From: Tissierella praeacuta_A | GTDB taxonomy: Bacteria > Bacillota > Clostridia > Tissierellales > Tissierellaceae | NCBI RefSeq assembly: GCF_040396155.1 | Contig: NZ_JBEBOY010000002.1 | Coordinates: 62,001-126,000, forward strand | Length of the DNA: 64,000 nucleotides | Direction: 5' to 3' | Shown: positions 1 to 8,276 of the stretch, piece by piece | Layout of the letters: each line of letters begins with the position of its first letter | Position numbering within the stretch: the stretch's first letter is position 1 | Made by a program: the position numbers and the translations under genes | Notes under the pieces: model-generated | What the model was told of the DNA's origin: nothing | What the model saw: only the letters and a program-made list of their open reading frames with translations | The model's database searches: none

Positions 1-34
1 ATTTAGTTATATTGCTACATGAAAGGACTAACAT
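1..34 (-). CDS. ABC-F family ATPase, N-terminal fragment (runs off the window)
   Basis: Only the first 11 codons of a leftward gene are in the window; they read MLVLSCSNITK. ABC-F proteins, which act on ribosomes in translation quality control or antibiotic protection, commonly begin with a very similar stretch just before Walker A. A strong AGGAGGA ribosome binding site lies at 41-47 on the same strand, seven bases before the ATG, so the start is well supported. The family call rests on the N-terminal pattern alone; another ABC ATPase is possible. Confidence 0.5.
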   Translation of the reverse strand, partial: MLVLSCSNITK

Positions 35-93
35 TTTATTTCCTCCTAAATATTATTCTTTTATATTGTATCAAAAAATATATTCGTTTTCCA

Positions 94-122
94 TTGTCTT
101 TGATACCCCCATATGGTAAAAT
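94..122 (+). promoter_or_regulatory. Probable promoter of the selenoprotein gene
   Basis: TTGTCT at 94-99 and TAAAAT at 117-122 are separated by exactly 17 bases, and the distance to the ATG at 154 is normal for a short leader. No operator was recognised. Confidence 0.45.
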
Positions 123-153
123 AAACTAAAGTTATGTAATGATGAGGGAGAAA

Positions 154-441
154 ATGGATATATATATTGATAGAAAAGCAAAAGAGTATATAAAAAATAA
201 ATCTGGAGATAATTCTATACAAATTATAATTGAGAGGATAGGCGGAGGATGATGTGCTAGCTATCAACCATCGGTGAAGGTTGGAAAACCATATAATAAT
301 GATTCTTTTATTATGCATAAAGAAGGAGATATAGACATATATATTTCTCCAAATATAAAGGTACGTAATGATGGATTGAAAATTGGTCTTAACAAGATTT
401 TATGGATAAAGTCTTTAAATGTAGATGGTTTAATATTATGA
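154..441 (+). CDS. CC/Se-motif (HesB-like) selenoprotein, selenocysteine at in-frame TGA
   Basis: The frame from ATG 154 runs to a TGA at 250-252, continues open for 62 more codons and ends at TGA 439-441. Reading the internal TGA as selenocysteine gives a 95-residue protein with Sec at position 33 in the context IGGGUCASYQPSV. This matches the small HesB-like CC/Se-motif family, in which members have Cys-Cys or Sec-Cys after a glycine run. GAGG at 144-147 places the start six bases downstream. A hairpin suited to selenocysteine insertion follows the TGA. Function is not established; a redox or metal-binding role is inferred from the U-C pair. A conventional gene finder would miss this gene or split it. 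A pseudogene with a nonsense mutation is the alternative, but the downstream half is intact, the TGA sits exactly at the family's Cys/Sec position, and a terminator follows directly. Confidence 0.85.
250..284 (+). other. Candidate bacterial SECIS element
   Basis: Directly after the TGA (250-252) the mRNA can fold into a hairpin. CAACC (265-269) pairs with GGTTG (279-283), an A-A mismatch follows, then TC pairs with GA around a GGT loop at 273-275, and a T-G pair can close the base. The apical GGU begins 21 bases after the UGA, within the range known for bacterial SelB-dependent SECIS elements. The fold was drawn by eye, not computed. Confidence 0.7.
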
Positions 442-453
442 TTTAATAAAGAA

Positions 454-480
454 AATACTCCTATAAATTTTAGGAGTATT
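454..480. terminator. Bidirectional terminator between convergent genes
   Basis: AATACTCCTA (454-463) pairs perfectly with TAGGAGTATT (471-480) around a 7-base loop. It lies just past the selenoprotein stop and abuts the stop of the leftward small gene, so it can serve both strands. Confidence 0.7.
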
Positions 481-708
481 TCAAGATTTTAAATCCTGTT
501 CCATTGCCATTGAAGATAGAATAGGATCAATTAAATTTAAATTACATTTACCATCCTTAGTATAATGAATACAATTTATACAGTTTTCATACTTATCTTC
601 ATAAGCACGTACAGAGGAGGTTAGAGTATTTGATGTTAGATTATTTCTTGATGGGTCATATTCATTACAATATAAGGCTATTTTTCTAAGTTGCTCTTTG
701 CTTGCCAT
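481..708 (-). CDS. Small Cys-containing hypothetical protein (75 aa)
   Basis: The frame is open upstream to a TTG at 726, but the start at ATG 708 is chosen because an AAAGGAG ribosome binding site sits eight bases before it. The product begins MASKEQLRKIALYC and contains CINC and a later GKC, which suggests a small metal- or redox-binding site. There is no signal peptide or membrane segment. It converges on the selenoprotein gene and is divergent from rex, so it is probably a single-gene unit. I do not recognise a named family. Confidence 0.65.
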   Translation of the reverse strand: MASKEQLRKIALYCNEYDPSRNNLTSNTLTSSVRAYEDKYENCINCIHYTKDGKCNLNLIDPILSSMAMEQDLKS

Positions 709-782
709 ATAAATTGCTCCTTTCAAGAATTATTATGTCAAAAAAGGTAATAAAATATTCAAAAAAACATTATGTAAGTAAA

Positions 783-811
783 TTGACATATTAATATCAC
801 GATGTTATAAT
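783..811 (+). promoter_or_regulatory. Consensus sigma-A promoter of rex
   Basis: TTGACA (783-788) and TATAAT (806-811) are both perfect consensus hexamers with a 17-base spacer. The rex start follows at 846. No clear Rex palindrome overlaps it. Confidence 0.8.
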
Positions 812-845
812 AATCTGTAAAATATTATTGGGTGGTGATTACAGG

Positions 846-1481
846 ATGGACAGAGACAGCAAGGTTTCCATAACAGTTATAAGAAGGTTACCTAAATATT
901 ATAGATATTTGGGAGAATTATTAAATAAAGGAATTAACAGAATTTCATCTCAAGAATTAAGTAATATGACAGGCTTTACAGCTTCTCAGATAAGACAAGA
1001 TTTAAATAATTTCGGTGGATTCGGACAACAGGGATATGGATATAATGTAGAAGAGTTACATGGACAGCTAGCTAAAATCCTTGGATTAGAGACTATATAT
1101 AAAGCTGTAATAGCAGGTGCAGGAAACCTAGGTCAGGCCATAGCTAATTATAAAGGTTTTGAAGATGCTGGTTTCAAAGTACTTTCACTTTTTGATAAAA
1201 ATCCAAAACTCATAGGGTTGAAGATTAGAGATATTGAAATAAGAGATGTAGATACTATGATTGATTTTATTAAGGAAAATAATGTAGATATAGGAATCAT
1301 TACCTCTCCAAAAGATAATGCTCAAGAAATAGCAGATGCTTTTATAAAAGCTGGAGTAAAAGGAATTTGGAACTTTGCTCCAACAGACTTAAATGTTCCT
1401 GAAGAAATGATAGTGGAGAATGTACGCTTAAATGAAAGCTTATTTACACTTTCATATTTTCTAAAAGATAAATATAATTAG
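846..1481 (+). CDS. rex: Redox-sensing transcriptional repressor Rex
   Basis: Rex represses fermentation and NADH-reoxidation genes and lets go of DNA when NADH is high. The 211-residue protein has the usual two parts: an N-terminal winged helix (about 5-75, with the recognition segment FTASQIRQDLNNFGGFG) and an NADH-binding Rossmann domain starting with GAGNLG at 91-96. An open TTG exists at 828, but GGTGGTGA at 831-838 fits the ATG at 846, and family members start like MDRDSKVS. It has its own strong promoter and a 19-bp terminator downstream, so it is monocistronic. The nearby bcd-etfBA and gdh genes are typical of what Rex could govern, but I found no convincing operator. Confidence 0.95.
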   Translation: MDRDSKVSITVIRRLPKYYRYLGELLNKGINRISSQELSNMTGFTASQIRQDLNNFGGFGQQGYGYNVEELHGQLAKILGLETIYKAVIAGAGNLGQAIANYKGFEDAGFKVLSLFDKNPKLIGLKIRDIEIRDVDTMIDFIKENNVDIGIITSPKDNAQEIADAFIKAGVKGIWNFAPTDLNVPEEMIVENVRLNESLFTLSYFLKDKYN

Positions 1482-1562
1482 AGATGGATATAAACAAATT
1501 GAGATGTTAAAATAATAACTGAAATCATAAAGAATATAAATTAAATGAACAAAAGATTAATG

Positions 1563-1605
1563 AAAAAGCCTAATTATTCAACTATATTGAATAATTAGGC
1601 TTTTT
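1563..1605 (+). terminator. Terminator downstream of rex
   Basis: A 19-bp perfect stem (1563-1581 with 1587-1605) has a 5-base loop and ends in five Ts. It is nearly symmetrical (A-run before, T-run after). Confidence 0.85.
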
Positions 1606-1714
1606 ATATTAAAAATTAAGGATAAAAATTTAACGATATCACTGGAAATAAAAAGATAAAAGGCTTATAATGTAATCATAGGGATAGCCAATATATTAGG
1701 GAGGGAAATAATAT

Positions 1715-2854
1715 ATGAATTTCAAACTAACTAAAGAGCAACAAATGGTAAGAAATGTAATGAAGGAATTCACCGAAAAAGAGGTAAAGCCTATTGCTGC
1801 AGAGATAGATGAAACGGAACAATTTCCGCGAGAAACTGTCAATAAAATGGCAAAGTATAATATGCTTGGTATACCTTTTCCAGTTGAATACGGTGGTTCA
1901 GGTGGAGATGAATTATCATATGCTATAGCTGTGGAAGAATTATCAAAGGCTTGTGCTACTACAGGAGTTATATTATCAGCTCATACATCCTTAGGATGTT
2001 GGCCAATATACAAATTCGGAACAGAAGAACAAAAACAAAAATATTTAGTTCCTTTAGCAAAGGGAGAACATTTAGGTGCTTTTGGTTTAACAGAACCTAA
2101 TGCTGGTACAGATGCGGCAGGACAACAAACTACAGCAGTACTTCATGGAGACGACTATATTTTAAATGGCTCAAAGATATTTATTACAAATGGAGGACAG
2201 GCAGATACATATATAATATTTGCTATGACTGATAAGAGTAAGGGAACAAGAGGAATATCTGCTTTTATAGTTGAGAAAGATCGTGAAGGATTTAGTATAG
2301 GAAAGATTGAAGAGAAAATGGGCATTAGAGCTTCAGCTACAGCAGAACTAATATTCCAAAATTGCAAGATTCCAAAAGAAAACTTATTAGGTAAAGAAGG
2401 AGAAGGATTTAAAATAGCTATGGCTACCCTTGATGGCGGTAGAATTGGTATAGCTTCTCAAGCTCTTGGTATAGCTGCAGGTGCTTTAGATGAAACTGTA
2501 AAATATTTAAAAGAAAGACAACAGTTTGGCAGACCACTAGCTAAATTCCAAGGACTTCAATGGATGGTGGCAGATTTGGCTACAGAAATTGATGCAGCTA
2601 GACTTTTGGTTTATAGAGCAGCATATAACAAAGCTAATAATTTTCCATATAGCAAAGAAGCAGCTATGGCTAAACTTTTCGCAGCAAATTGTGCTATGAA
2701 TGTAACTACTAAATGTGTTCAACTATTTGGCGGATATGGATATACAAAAGATTATCCTATGGAAAGAATGATGAGAGATGCTAAGATTACGGAAATATAC
2801 GAAGGTACATCTCAAGTTCAACAAATGGTTATAGCAGCTCAGGTGTTAAAATAA
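1715..2854 (+). CDS. bcd: Acyl-CoA dehydrogenase, butyryl-CoA dehydrogenase type
   Basis: This FAD enzyme interconverts butyryl-CoA and crotonyl-CoA, or a close short-chain substrate, and in clostridia it works with EtfAB. The 379-residue product shows the N-terminal helical domain, the flavin/substrate segment FGLTEPNAGTDAAG (about 126-139), and the C-terminal YEGTSQ motif whose Glu (about 363) is the usual catalytic base. GGGAGG precedes the ATG. It is 18 bases upstream of etfB, then etfA, forming a bcd-etfB-etfA operon. A TTATAATG -10 region lies near 1664. The thl/crt/hbd genes that usually accompany it are absent from this window, so the substrate could also be an amino-acid-derived acyl-CoA. 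Confidence 0.9.
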   Translation: MNFKLTKEQQMVRNVMKEFTEKEVKPIAAEIDETEQFPRETVNKMAKYNMLGIPFPVEYGGSGGDELSYAIAVEELSKACATTGVILSAHTSLGCWPIYKFGTEEQKQKYLVPLAKGEHLGAFGLTEPNAGTDAAGQQTTAVLHGDDYILNGSKIFITNGGQADTYIIFAMTDKSKGTRGISAFIVEKDREGFSIGKIEEKMGIRASATAELIFQNCKIPKENLLGKEGEGFKIAMATLDGGRIGIASQALGIAAGALDETVKYLKERQQFGRPLAKFQGLQWMVADLATEIDAARLLVYRAAYNKANNFPYSKEAAMAKLFAANCAMNVTTKCVQLFGGYGYTKDYPMERMMRDAKITEIYEGTSQVQQMVIAAQVLK

Positions 2855-2872
2855 TAAGTTAGGAGGAAGAAA

Positions 2873-3664
2873 ATGAATATTATAGTATGTTTAAAACAAG
2901 TACCAGATACTAATGAAGTTAAAATAGATCCAGTTCGTGGAACGCTTATTCGTGAAGGAGTACCAAGCATTATAAATCCAGATGATAGAAATGCTCTGGA
3001 AGAAGCTTTAAGACTTAAAGATGAACATAAGGATATTAAAATAACAGTATTAAGTATGGGACCTCCTCAAGCGGATGTTGCTCTTAGGGAAGCTTTAGCT
3101 ATGGGTGCAGATGAGGCTGTATTATTATCAGATAGAGCTTTTGCAGGTTCTGATACTTGGGCTACATCTACAGCTTTAGCAACAGGAATTAAAAATATAA
3201 AAGATTATGATATTATTTTCTGTGGAAGACAAGCAATAGATGGAGATACAGCACAAGTTGGACCTCAAATTGCAGAACATTTAAATTTACCTCAAATAAC
3301 TTATGTTGAAGAATTAAAGATCAAAGATGACAAGGTTATAGCTAAAAGAGCATTGGAAGATGGACATTTTGTTATAGAATCAGAAATGCCTGTGCTTTTA
3401 ACAGCTATAAAAGAATTAAATGAGCCAAGATATCCTTCTATTAAGGGTATATATGATGCTTATAAGAGTGATAATGTAAAAATTTGGTCTGCTAAAGATA
3501 TAGATGCTGATTTTAGCAATTTAGGATTAGATGGTTCTCCTACTCAAGTAAATAAATCATTTACACCACAAGGAAGAACAGGTGTAGGTGAAATTTTACA
3601 AGGAAATGCCAAGGAATCTGCTAGAGGGTTAGTAGTGAAATTAAAAGAAAAACATCTTATTTAA
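2873..3664 (+). CDS. etfB: Electron transfer flavoprotein beta subunit
   Basis: The 263-residue protein is the FAD/AMP-domain partner of EtfA. It starts MNIIVCLKQVPDT and carries CGRQAIDGDTAQVGPQIAE (about 121-139), the nucleotide-binding segment that is conserved in bifurcating clostridial EtfB proteins. Its strong AGGAGG site lies 18 bases after the bcd stop, so it is translated from the bcd operon. With Bcd and the ferredoxin-fused EtfA it should form a complex that takes electrons from NADH. Bifurcation to ferredoxin is inferred from these motifs and was not shown. Confidence 0.93.
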   Translation: MNIIVCLKQVPDTNEVKIDPVRGTLIREGVPSIINPDDRNALEEALRLKDEHKDIKITVLSMGPPQADVALREALAMGADEAVLLSDRAFAGSDTWATSTALATGIKNIKDYDIIFCGRQAIDGDTAQVGPQIAEHLNLPQITYVEELKIKDDKVIAKRALEDGHFVIESEMPVLLTAIKELNEPRYPSIKGIYDAYKSDNVKIWSAKDIDADFSNLGLDGSPTQVNKSFTPQGRTGVGEILQGNAKESARGLVVKLKEKHLI

Positions 3665-3694
3665 TATGATCATTAGATAAAGGAGGAAATTTAA

Positions 3695-4921
3695 ATGGCT
3701 GTGAAAGTTATAGAAATGAAATGTATTAGCTGCGGAAAATGCGTTAGAGTATGTCCATTTGAAGCTATTGATATGGTAAATAAGAAGGCTAAAATAAACG
3801 AAAAATGTACGGCTTGTGGGCAATGTGTAGAGGCTTGTCCTGTAAATGCAATCGAAAAAGAAGAAAAGAAACATAGAGCGGGCGGAGTAGACGTAGATTT
3901 ATATAGAGGTGTGTGGGTTTTTGCAGAGCAAAGGGACGGAGAATTGCTTAATGTAGCTATAGAATTAGTTGGAGAAGGAAGGAAAATAGCAAATGCTCTA
4001 AATACAGAGTTAACTGCTGTATTATTAGGTAAAGATGTGGATAATTTAGCTGAAAAGCTTGTTAAATATGGTGCGGATAATGTTTTATATGCTGATCATG
4101 AACTATTAAATGTATATACAACGGAGGGATATACTAAGGTAATATATGATTTAGTTAAAGAAAGAAAACCTGAAATTATTTTAATTGGTGCTACAAATAT
4201 TGGTAGAGATTTAGGACCTAGAATATCTGCTAGAGTACACACAGGACTTACAGCTGACTGTACTAAACTAGACGTGGATTTAGAAAATAGAAGACTTATG
4301 CAAACACGTCCAGCATTTGGCGGTAATCTAATGGCAACAATCATATGTCCAGACCATAGACCACAAATGTCTACAGTTAGACCAGGAGTTATGGAAAAAG
4401 CTAAATATGATGAAAGCAGAAAAGGCAATATAGTTAAATTTGTACCAGAATTAAAAGATGAAGATATAAGAGCTAAAGTTACAGAAGTGGTTAAAGGTGA
4501 AAAAGCAGAAGTACAATTAGAAGAGTCTAAGATAATAGTATCTGGTGGTAGAGGACTTGGAAATCCAGAAGGATTTAAGCTAATCGAAGACTTAGCTAAA
4601 AAACTTGGAGGAGTAGTAGGTGCTTCTCGTGCTACTGTTGATGCTGGTTGGATAGAACATAATCACCAAGTAGGACAAACAGGAAAAACTGTTAGACCTT
4701 CACTTTATGTTGCTTGTGGTATATCAGGAGCTATTCAGCATTTAGCTGGTATGCAAGAATCTAAAGTTATAGTTGCTATAAATAAAGATGCAGATGCACC
4801 TATATTTAAAATTGCTGACTATGGTATAGTTGGAGATGTTTATGAAGTATTACCAGAACTTATAGAAGCATTAGATAATGTAGATGATATAATGGAAGCA
4901 TTTAAGGCATTAAATAATTAG
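3695..4921 (+). CDS. etfA: Electron transfer flavoprotein alpha subunit with N-terminal 2[4Fe-4S] ferredoxin domain
   Basis: At 408 residues it is longer than a plain EtfA (about 320-340). The extra N-terminal 60 residues hold two classic clusters, CISCGKCVRVCP (about 10-21) and CTACGQCVEACP (about 39-50). The EtfA core follows, with the C-terminal FAD domain showing GGRGLGN, GASRATVDAGW and ACGISGAIQHLAGM. Such fused subunits are known from caffeyl-CoA reductase (CarE) and some lactate dehydrogenase complexes. The two clusters could pass electrons between the Etf flavins and soluble ferredoxin. It is the last gene of the bcd operon, with AAAGGAGG upstream. Confidence 0.93.
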   Translation: MAVKVIEMKCISCGKCVRVCPFEAIDMVNKKAKINEKCTACGQCVEACPVNAIEKEEKKHRAGGVDVDLYRGVWVFAEQRDGELLNVAIELVGEGRKIANALNTELTAVLLGKDVDNLAEKLVKYGADNVLYADHELLNVYTTEGYTKVIYDLVKERKPEIILIGATNIGRDLGPRISARVHTGLTADCTKLDVDLENRRLMQTRPAFGGNLMATIICPDHRPQMSTVRPGVMEKAKYDESRKGNIVKFVPELKDEDIRAKVTEVVKGEKAEVQLEESKIIVSGGRGLGNPEGFKLIEDLAKKLGGVVGASRATVDAGWIEHNHQVGQTGKTVRPSLYVACGISGAIQHLAGMQESKVIVAINKDADAPIFKIADYGIVGDVYEVLPELIEALDNVDDIMEAFKALNN

Positions 4922-4941
4922 TAATTAATAATGTAAAATGG

Positions 4942-5033
4942 ACAGTTAACGTTTAACAATTAAGATTTCAGAGAAAGTAAGAATTATAAAGCTTTTATTT
5001 GATTTTCAGTTTTAATTGTTCTTTGTTAACTGT
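4942..5033. repeat. Palindromic intergenic repeat, copy 1
   Basis: The arms 4942-4963 and 5012-5033 pair as two 9-bp blocks (ACAGTTAAC and AACAATTAA with their complements) separated by a 4x4 internal loop. A related element lies at 27904-27972. It sits between etfA and the gdh promoter and could fold in RNA as a weak terminator, though no T-tract follows. Confidence 0.55.
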
Positions 5034-5062
5034 TCTCTGCTAATTGCTAATATTCTGAAATG

Positions 5063-5091
5063 TTTACAAAAAAATTCCATTGTGTTATAAT
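5063..5091 (+). promoter_or_regulatory. Promoter of the glutamate dehydrogenase gene
   Basis: TTTACA (5063-5068) and TATAAT (5086-5091) lie 17 bases apart, about 65 bases before the gdh ATG. The leader is short and shows no riboswitch-like fold. Confidence 0.75.
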
Positions 5092-5155
5092 TTCAGTGAA
5101 ATGCTGTATGACTAAATAAAGTTTCGCTATTTAAATTATAGGGGGGTTTTGTACA

Positions 5156-6421
5156 ATGTCAAAAGAAAATTTAAATCCATTAGAAAGTGCCCAATTACAA
5201 GTAAAATCTGCTTGTGATGCATTAGGTTTAGAACCAGCAGTTTATGAATTACTTAAAGAACCACAAAGAGTTATAGAAATCTCTATTCCTGTTAAAATGG
5301 ATGATGGTTCAGTAAAAATATTTAAAGGCTATAGATCAGTTCATAATGATGCTATAGGACCTGCTAAAGGTGGAGTTAGATTCCATCCAGGAGTTAATGT
5401 AGATGAAGTTAAGGCTTTATCAATTTGGATGACTTTTAAATGCTGCGTAACAGGTATCCCATATGGTGGAGGAAAAGGCGGAATCACTGTTGATCCAAGT
5501 ACTCTATCACAAGGAGAATTAGAAAGATTAGCAAGAGGATATGTTCAAGGACTTTATAAGTATTTAGGAGAAAAAATAGATGTTCCAGCTCCAGACGTAA
5601 ATACTAATGGTCAAATTATGGCTTGGATGGTTGACGAATACAACAAATTAAATGGTTCAGCTGCAGTTGGAGTATTTACTGGTAAACCAGTTGCATGGGG
5701 TGGATCAAAAGGTAGAAATGAAGCTACTGGATTTGGTGTATCAGTTATCGTTAGAGAAGCAGCAGCTAAATTAGGCATAGATATGAAACAAGCAAAAGTA
5801 GCTGTTCAAGGATTCGGAAACGTAGGTAGTTTCACTGTTAAAAACATTCAAGGACAAGGAGCTAAAATAGTAGCTATTGGTGAATGGGCAAAAGAAGTAG
5901 GTACTTATGCTATATACAATGAAGAAGGATTAGACTATGATGATATGGCAGCTTATATGAAAGAACATAGAAATCTAGTTAATTATCCAAAAGGAAAAAT
6001 GATTACATTAGATGAATTCTGGGAATTAAACGTTGATGTTATGGTTCCAGCTGCATTAGAAAATGCTGTTACAGTTGAAGTTGCTGAAAAAATCAATGCT
6101 AAATTAGTATGTGAAGCTGCTAATGGACCTATTACTCCAGATGCAGACGTAGTACTTGAAAAGAGAGGAATTACAGTTACTCCAGATATACTTACAAACT
6201 CTGGTGGAGTTACAGTTTCCTACTTTGAGTGGGTACAAAACCTATACGGATACTATTGGGGAGAAGACGAAGTTGTACAAAAACAAGAAGTTGCTATGGT
6301 TAATGCATTCAACGATATTTACAAAATCGTTAAAGACCATAATGTAACATTCAGAAAAGCTGCTTACATGCATTCAGTTAAAAAAGTAGCGGAAGTAATG
6401 AAATTAAGAGGATGGTATTAA
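5156..6421 (+). CDS. gdhA: NAD-type glutamate dehydrogenase
   Basis: The enzyme oxidatively deaminates glutamate to 2-oxoglutarate and ammonium, the central step of amino-acid fermentation. The 421-residue product is the hexameric size class. It shows IGPAKGGVRFHPGV and PYGGGKGGITVDP, which hold the substrate and catalytic lysines, then the Rossmann segment VQGFGNVGS (about 224-232) and the C-terminal NSGGVTVSYFEWVQN. The sequence closely resembles clostridial GluD proteins, which are mostly NAD-linked; coenzyme choice is inferred. GGGGGG lies about 9 bases before the ATG. It has its own promoter and terminator, so it is monocistronic and probably abundant. Confidence 0.95.
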   Translation: MSKENLNPLESAQLQVKSACDALGLEPAVYELLKEPQRVIEISIPVKMDDGSVKIFKGYRSVHNDAIGPAKGGVRFHPGVNVDEVKALSIWMTFKCCVTGIPYGGGKGGITVDPSTLSQGELERLARGYVQGLYKYLGEKIDVPAPDVNTNGQIMAWMVDEYNKLNGSAAVGVFTGKPVAWGGSKGRNEATGFGVSVIVREAAAKLGIDMKQAKVAVQGFGNVGSFTVKNIQGQGAKIVAIGEWAKEVGTYAIYNEEGLDYDDMAAYMKEHRNLVNYPKGKMITLDEFWELNVDVMVPAALENAVTVEVAEKINAKLVCEAANGPITPDADVVLEKRGITVTPDILTNSGGVTVSYFEWVQNLYGYYWGEDEVVQKQEVAMVNAFNDIYKIVKDHNVTFRKAAYMHSVKKVAEVMKLRGWY

Positions 6422-6432
6422 TATAAATATAG

Positions 6433-6456
6433 AAAAACTGGCTTAGGCCAGTTTTT
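6433..6456 (+). terminator. Terminator of gdhA
   Basis: AAAAACTGGC (6433-6442) pairs with GCCAGTTTTT (6447-6456) around TTAG, followed by more Ts. It lies 11 bases after the stop. Confidence 0.85.
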
Positions 6457-6518
6457 TTATATTTAATAAGGGTAATATATAATTATTAGAGATATTTTTA
6501 AATAAAAAGGAGAATTAT

Positions 6519-7406
6519 ATGAACTATAACATTATTGAAGAAAAAGATAGAATAATATTAAAGGACATGAAAAATTTTGATCCTAAGCATATATTTGAAT
6601 GTGGTCAAGCTTTTAGGTGGACAGTAGAAGAAGATAATTCCTATACTACAGTAGCTTATGGGAAAGTACTTAATGTAAAGAAAGAAAATAATGACATTAT
6701 ACTATCTAATACAAATAGGGAAGATTTTGATAATATCTGGTATAATTATTTTGATTTAGATAGGGATTATGATGAGATAAAGAAAGAATTATCTAAGGAT
6801 AAAATATTAGCTGAAGCAATTAAATTTGGTGAAGGAATTAGAATACTTAATCAAGAACCTTTTGAAATGGTAATATCCTTTATAACATCAGCTAATAATC
6901 AAATCCCTAGAATAAAAAAATCCATAGAACTAATGTCTAAACATTATGGAGAGAAAATAAATACGGATGATTTATCTAGAAAAGAATATTATAGCTTTCC
7001 TAAGGCTGAAAGTTTGTCAAAGGCTAAGGCAGAAGATTTAAAGGAAATATGCAAAGTAGGATTTAGAGGAGAGAGGATAGTACAGACATCAAAGATTATA
7101 GCAGATGGAGAATTGAATCTAGATTCCATTTACAATTTAAGTAGAAACGAAGGCAAGGAACTTTTAATGACTTTACCGGGAGTAGGACCAAAAGTAAGTG
7201 ATTGTATTTTGCTTTTTGCTTTTAATAAAGATGATGCTTTTCCAGTGGATGTATGGGTTAAAAGAGTTATGGAACATTTTTATTTAAAGGAAGATACAAA
7301 TGTGAAACTAATAGGTTCCCATGGAGCTAGGATATTTGGCAGTCTTGCAGGCTTTGCACAACAATATTTATTTTATTATGCAAGGGAATTAGGTATAGGA
7401 AAATAG
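6519..7406 (+). CDS. 8-oxoguanine DNA glycosylase/AP lyase (Ogg1 type)
   Basis: The product removes oxidised guanine from DNA. The 295 residues comprise an OGG N-terminal domain (about 1-110, with FECGQAFRW) and a helix-hairpin-helix GPD fold. The catalytic pair is visible: Lys225 in LPGVGPKVSDC and Asp244 in FPVDVWVKR, equivalent to Lys249 and Asp268 of human OGG1. AAGGAG precedes the ATG. It stands alone between two terminators. This is the eukaryote-like Ogg family found in clostridia, not Fpg/MutM. Confidence 0.92.
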   Translation: MNYNIIEEKDRIILKDMKNFDPKHIFECGQAFRWTVEEDNSYTTVAYGKVLNVKKENNDIILSNTNREDFDNIWYNYFDLDRDYDEIKKELSKDKILAEAIKFGEGIRILNQEPFEMVISFITSANNQIPRIKKSIELMSKHYGEKINTDDLSRKEYYSFPKAESLSKAKAEDLKEICKVGFRGERIVQTSKIIADGELNLDSIYNLSRNEGKELLMTLPGVGPKVSDCILLFAFNKDDAFPVDVWVKRVMEHFYLKEDTNVKLIGSHGARIFGSLAGFAQQYLFYYARELGIGK

Positions 7407-7461
7407 GATAGTTGACAATTAAAATAGAGATCATTATTTGGAAAATAATGTAGGTAGGCAT

Positions 7462-7486
7462 AACCAGAGTCCATTGGACACTGGTT
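7462..7486 (+). terminator. Terminator after the DNA glycosylase gene
   Basis: AACCAG (7462-7467) and GTCC pair with GGAC and CTGGTT (7481-7486) around ATT, with one A-A mismatch. ATTTTAAT follows. Confidence 0.6.
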
Positions 7487-7561
7487 ATTTTAATATTGTA
7501 AATTATTTGTAATTTGTTTTTTAACATAATATTGATATACTGATAGTAAAGAGGTGAAAAA

Positions 7562-8275
7562 ATGTGTAGGTTAAAAGCTAAAATAATTGTGCCCTCAGTT
7601 TTCTTAATTTTAATTAGCTTATTTTTATTTTTTTCAGGAAATCAAGTTAAACTTCCTATAGAAATAAAAGAAAAGGTTAAAGACTATGCCATAGGAAATA
7701 TCATTGAAGATAATAATGAGTATCTAGTGGTATTGACAGGATCAAGGTGGAAAAAATTCGGTAATGAAATAATTATATTTTCCTTAGAAGATAAGAAGGA
7801 AATATATAGGGAGGATTTTTCAGAGTTTAATCCTTGGAAGGTCATAACTGGAGATATAGATGGAGATGGAAAAGATGAAATATCTATTGGAGTGTATAAA
7901 AAATCTCCATTTCATCAAGTAATGGCTAAAAGACCATTTATATATTCTTTTGAACATGGAAAATTAGAACCTAAATGGAGAGGGTCAAGACTAGCAAGAC
8001 CTTTTATTGACTATAACTTTTATGATATAGATGGAGATAATGTTGAGGAAATAATCTCCGTTGAGATACTAGAGAATAATAGAAATGTTATTAATACATA
8101 TAAATGGAAAGGATTTGGCTTTGAAGGATATCTGGAATCTAAAGATTATGAAAATATAAAGGAGTTGACAATAGAAGATGGAGAAGCACATATTCAAGTT
8201 AGAGAAGGAAAAGAGACATATTTAGGGTTGGTAAAACTTAAAGGTAATAATTTAATAATAGAAAGGGAGAATTAA
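7562..8275 (+). CDS. Exported VCBS/FG-GAP-like repeat protein
   Basis: The 237-residue product starts with a positively charged end and a single hydrophobic segment (about 8-25), so it is probably an anchored or secreted protein. Two calcium-loop-like motifs, DIDGDGKDEISIGV (about 98-111) and DIDGDNVEEI (about 157-166), are characteristic of FG-GAP/VCBS beta-propeller repeats. No enzyme motif is seen. AGAGGTGA precedes the ATG. The next gene, a DUF3160 lipoprotein, begins one base after its stop, so the two are co-translated and probably act together at the cell surface. Confidence 0.7.
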   Translation: MCRLKAKIIVPSVFLILISLFLFFSGNQVKLPIEIKEKVKDYAIGNIIEDNNEYLVVLTGSRWKKFGNEIIIFSLEDKKEIYREDFSEFNPWKVITGDIDGDGKDEISIGVYKKSPFHQVMAKRPFIYSFEHGKLEPKWRGSRLARPFIDYNFYDIDGDNVEEIISVEILENNRNVINTYKWKGFGFEGYLESKDYENIKELTIEDGEAHIQVREGKETYLGLVKLKGNNLIIEREN

Positions 8276-8276
8276 A

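Noticed and set aside
4946..4959. Possible Rex operator (GTTAAC...TTAACAA) between etfA and gdhA
   Set aside because: Half-site spacing is wrong for TTGTTAA-N4-TTAACAA and the sequence is better explained by the palindromic repeat found again at 27.9 kb.
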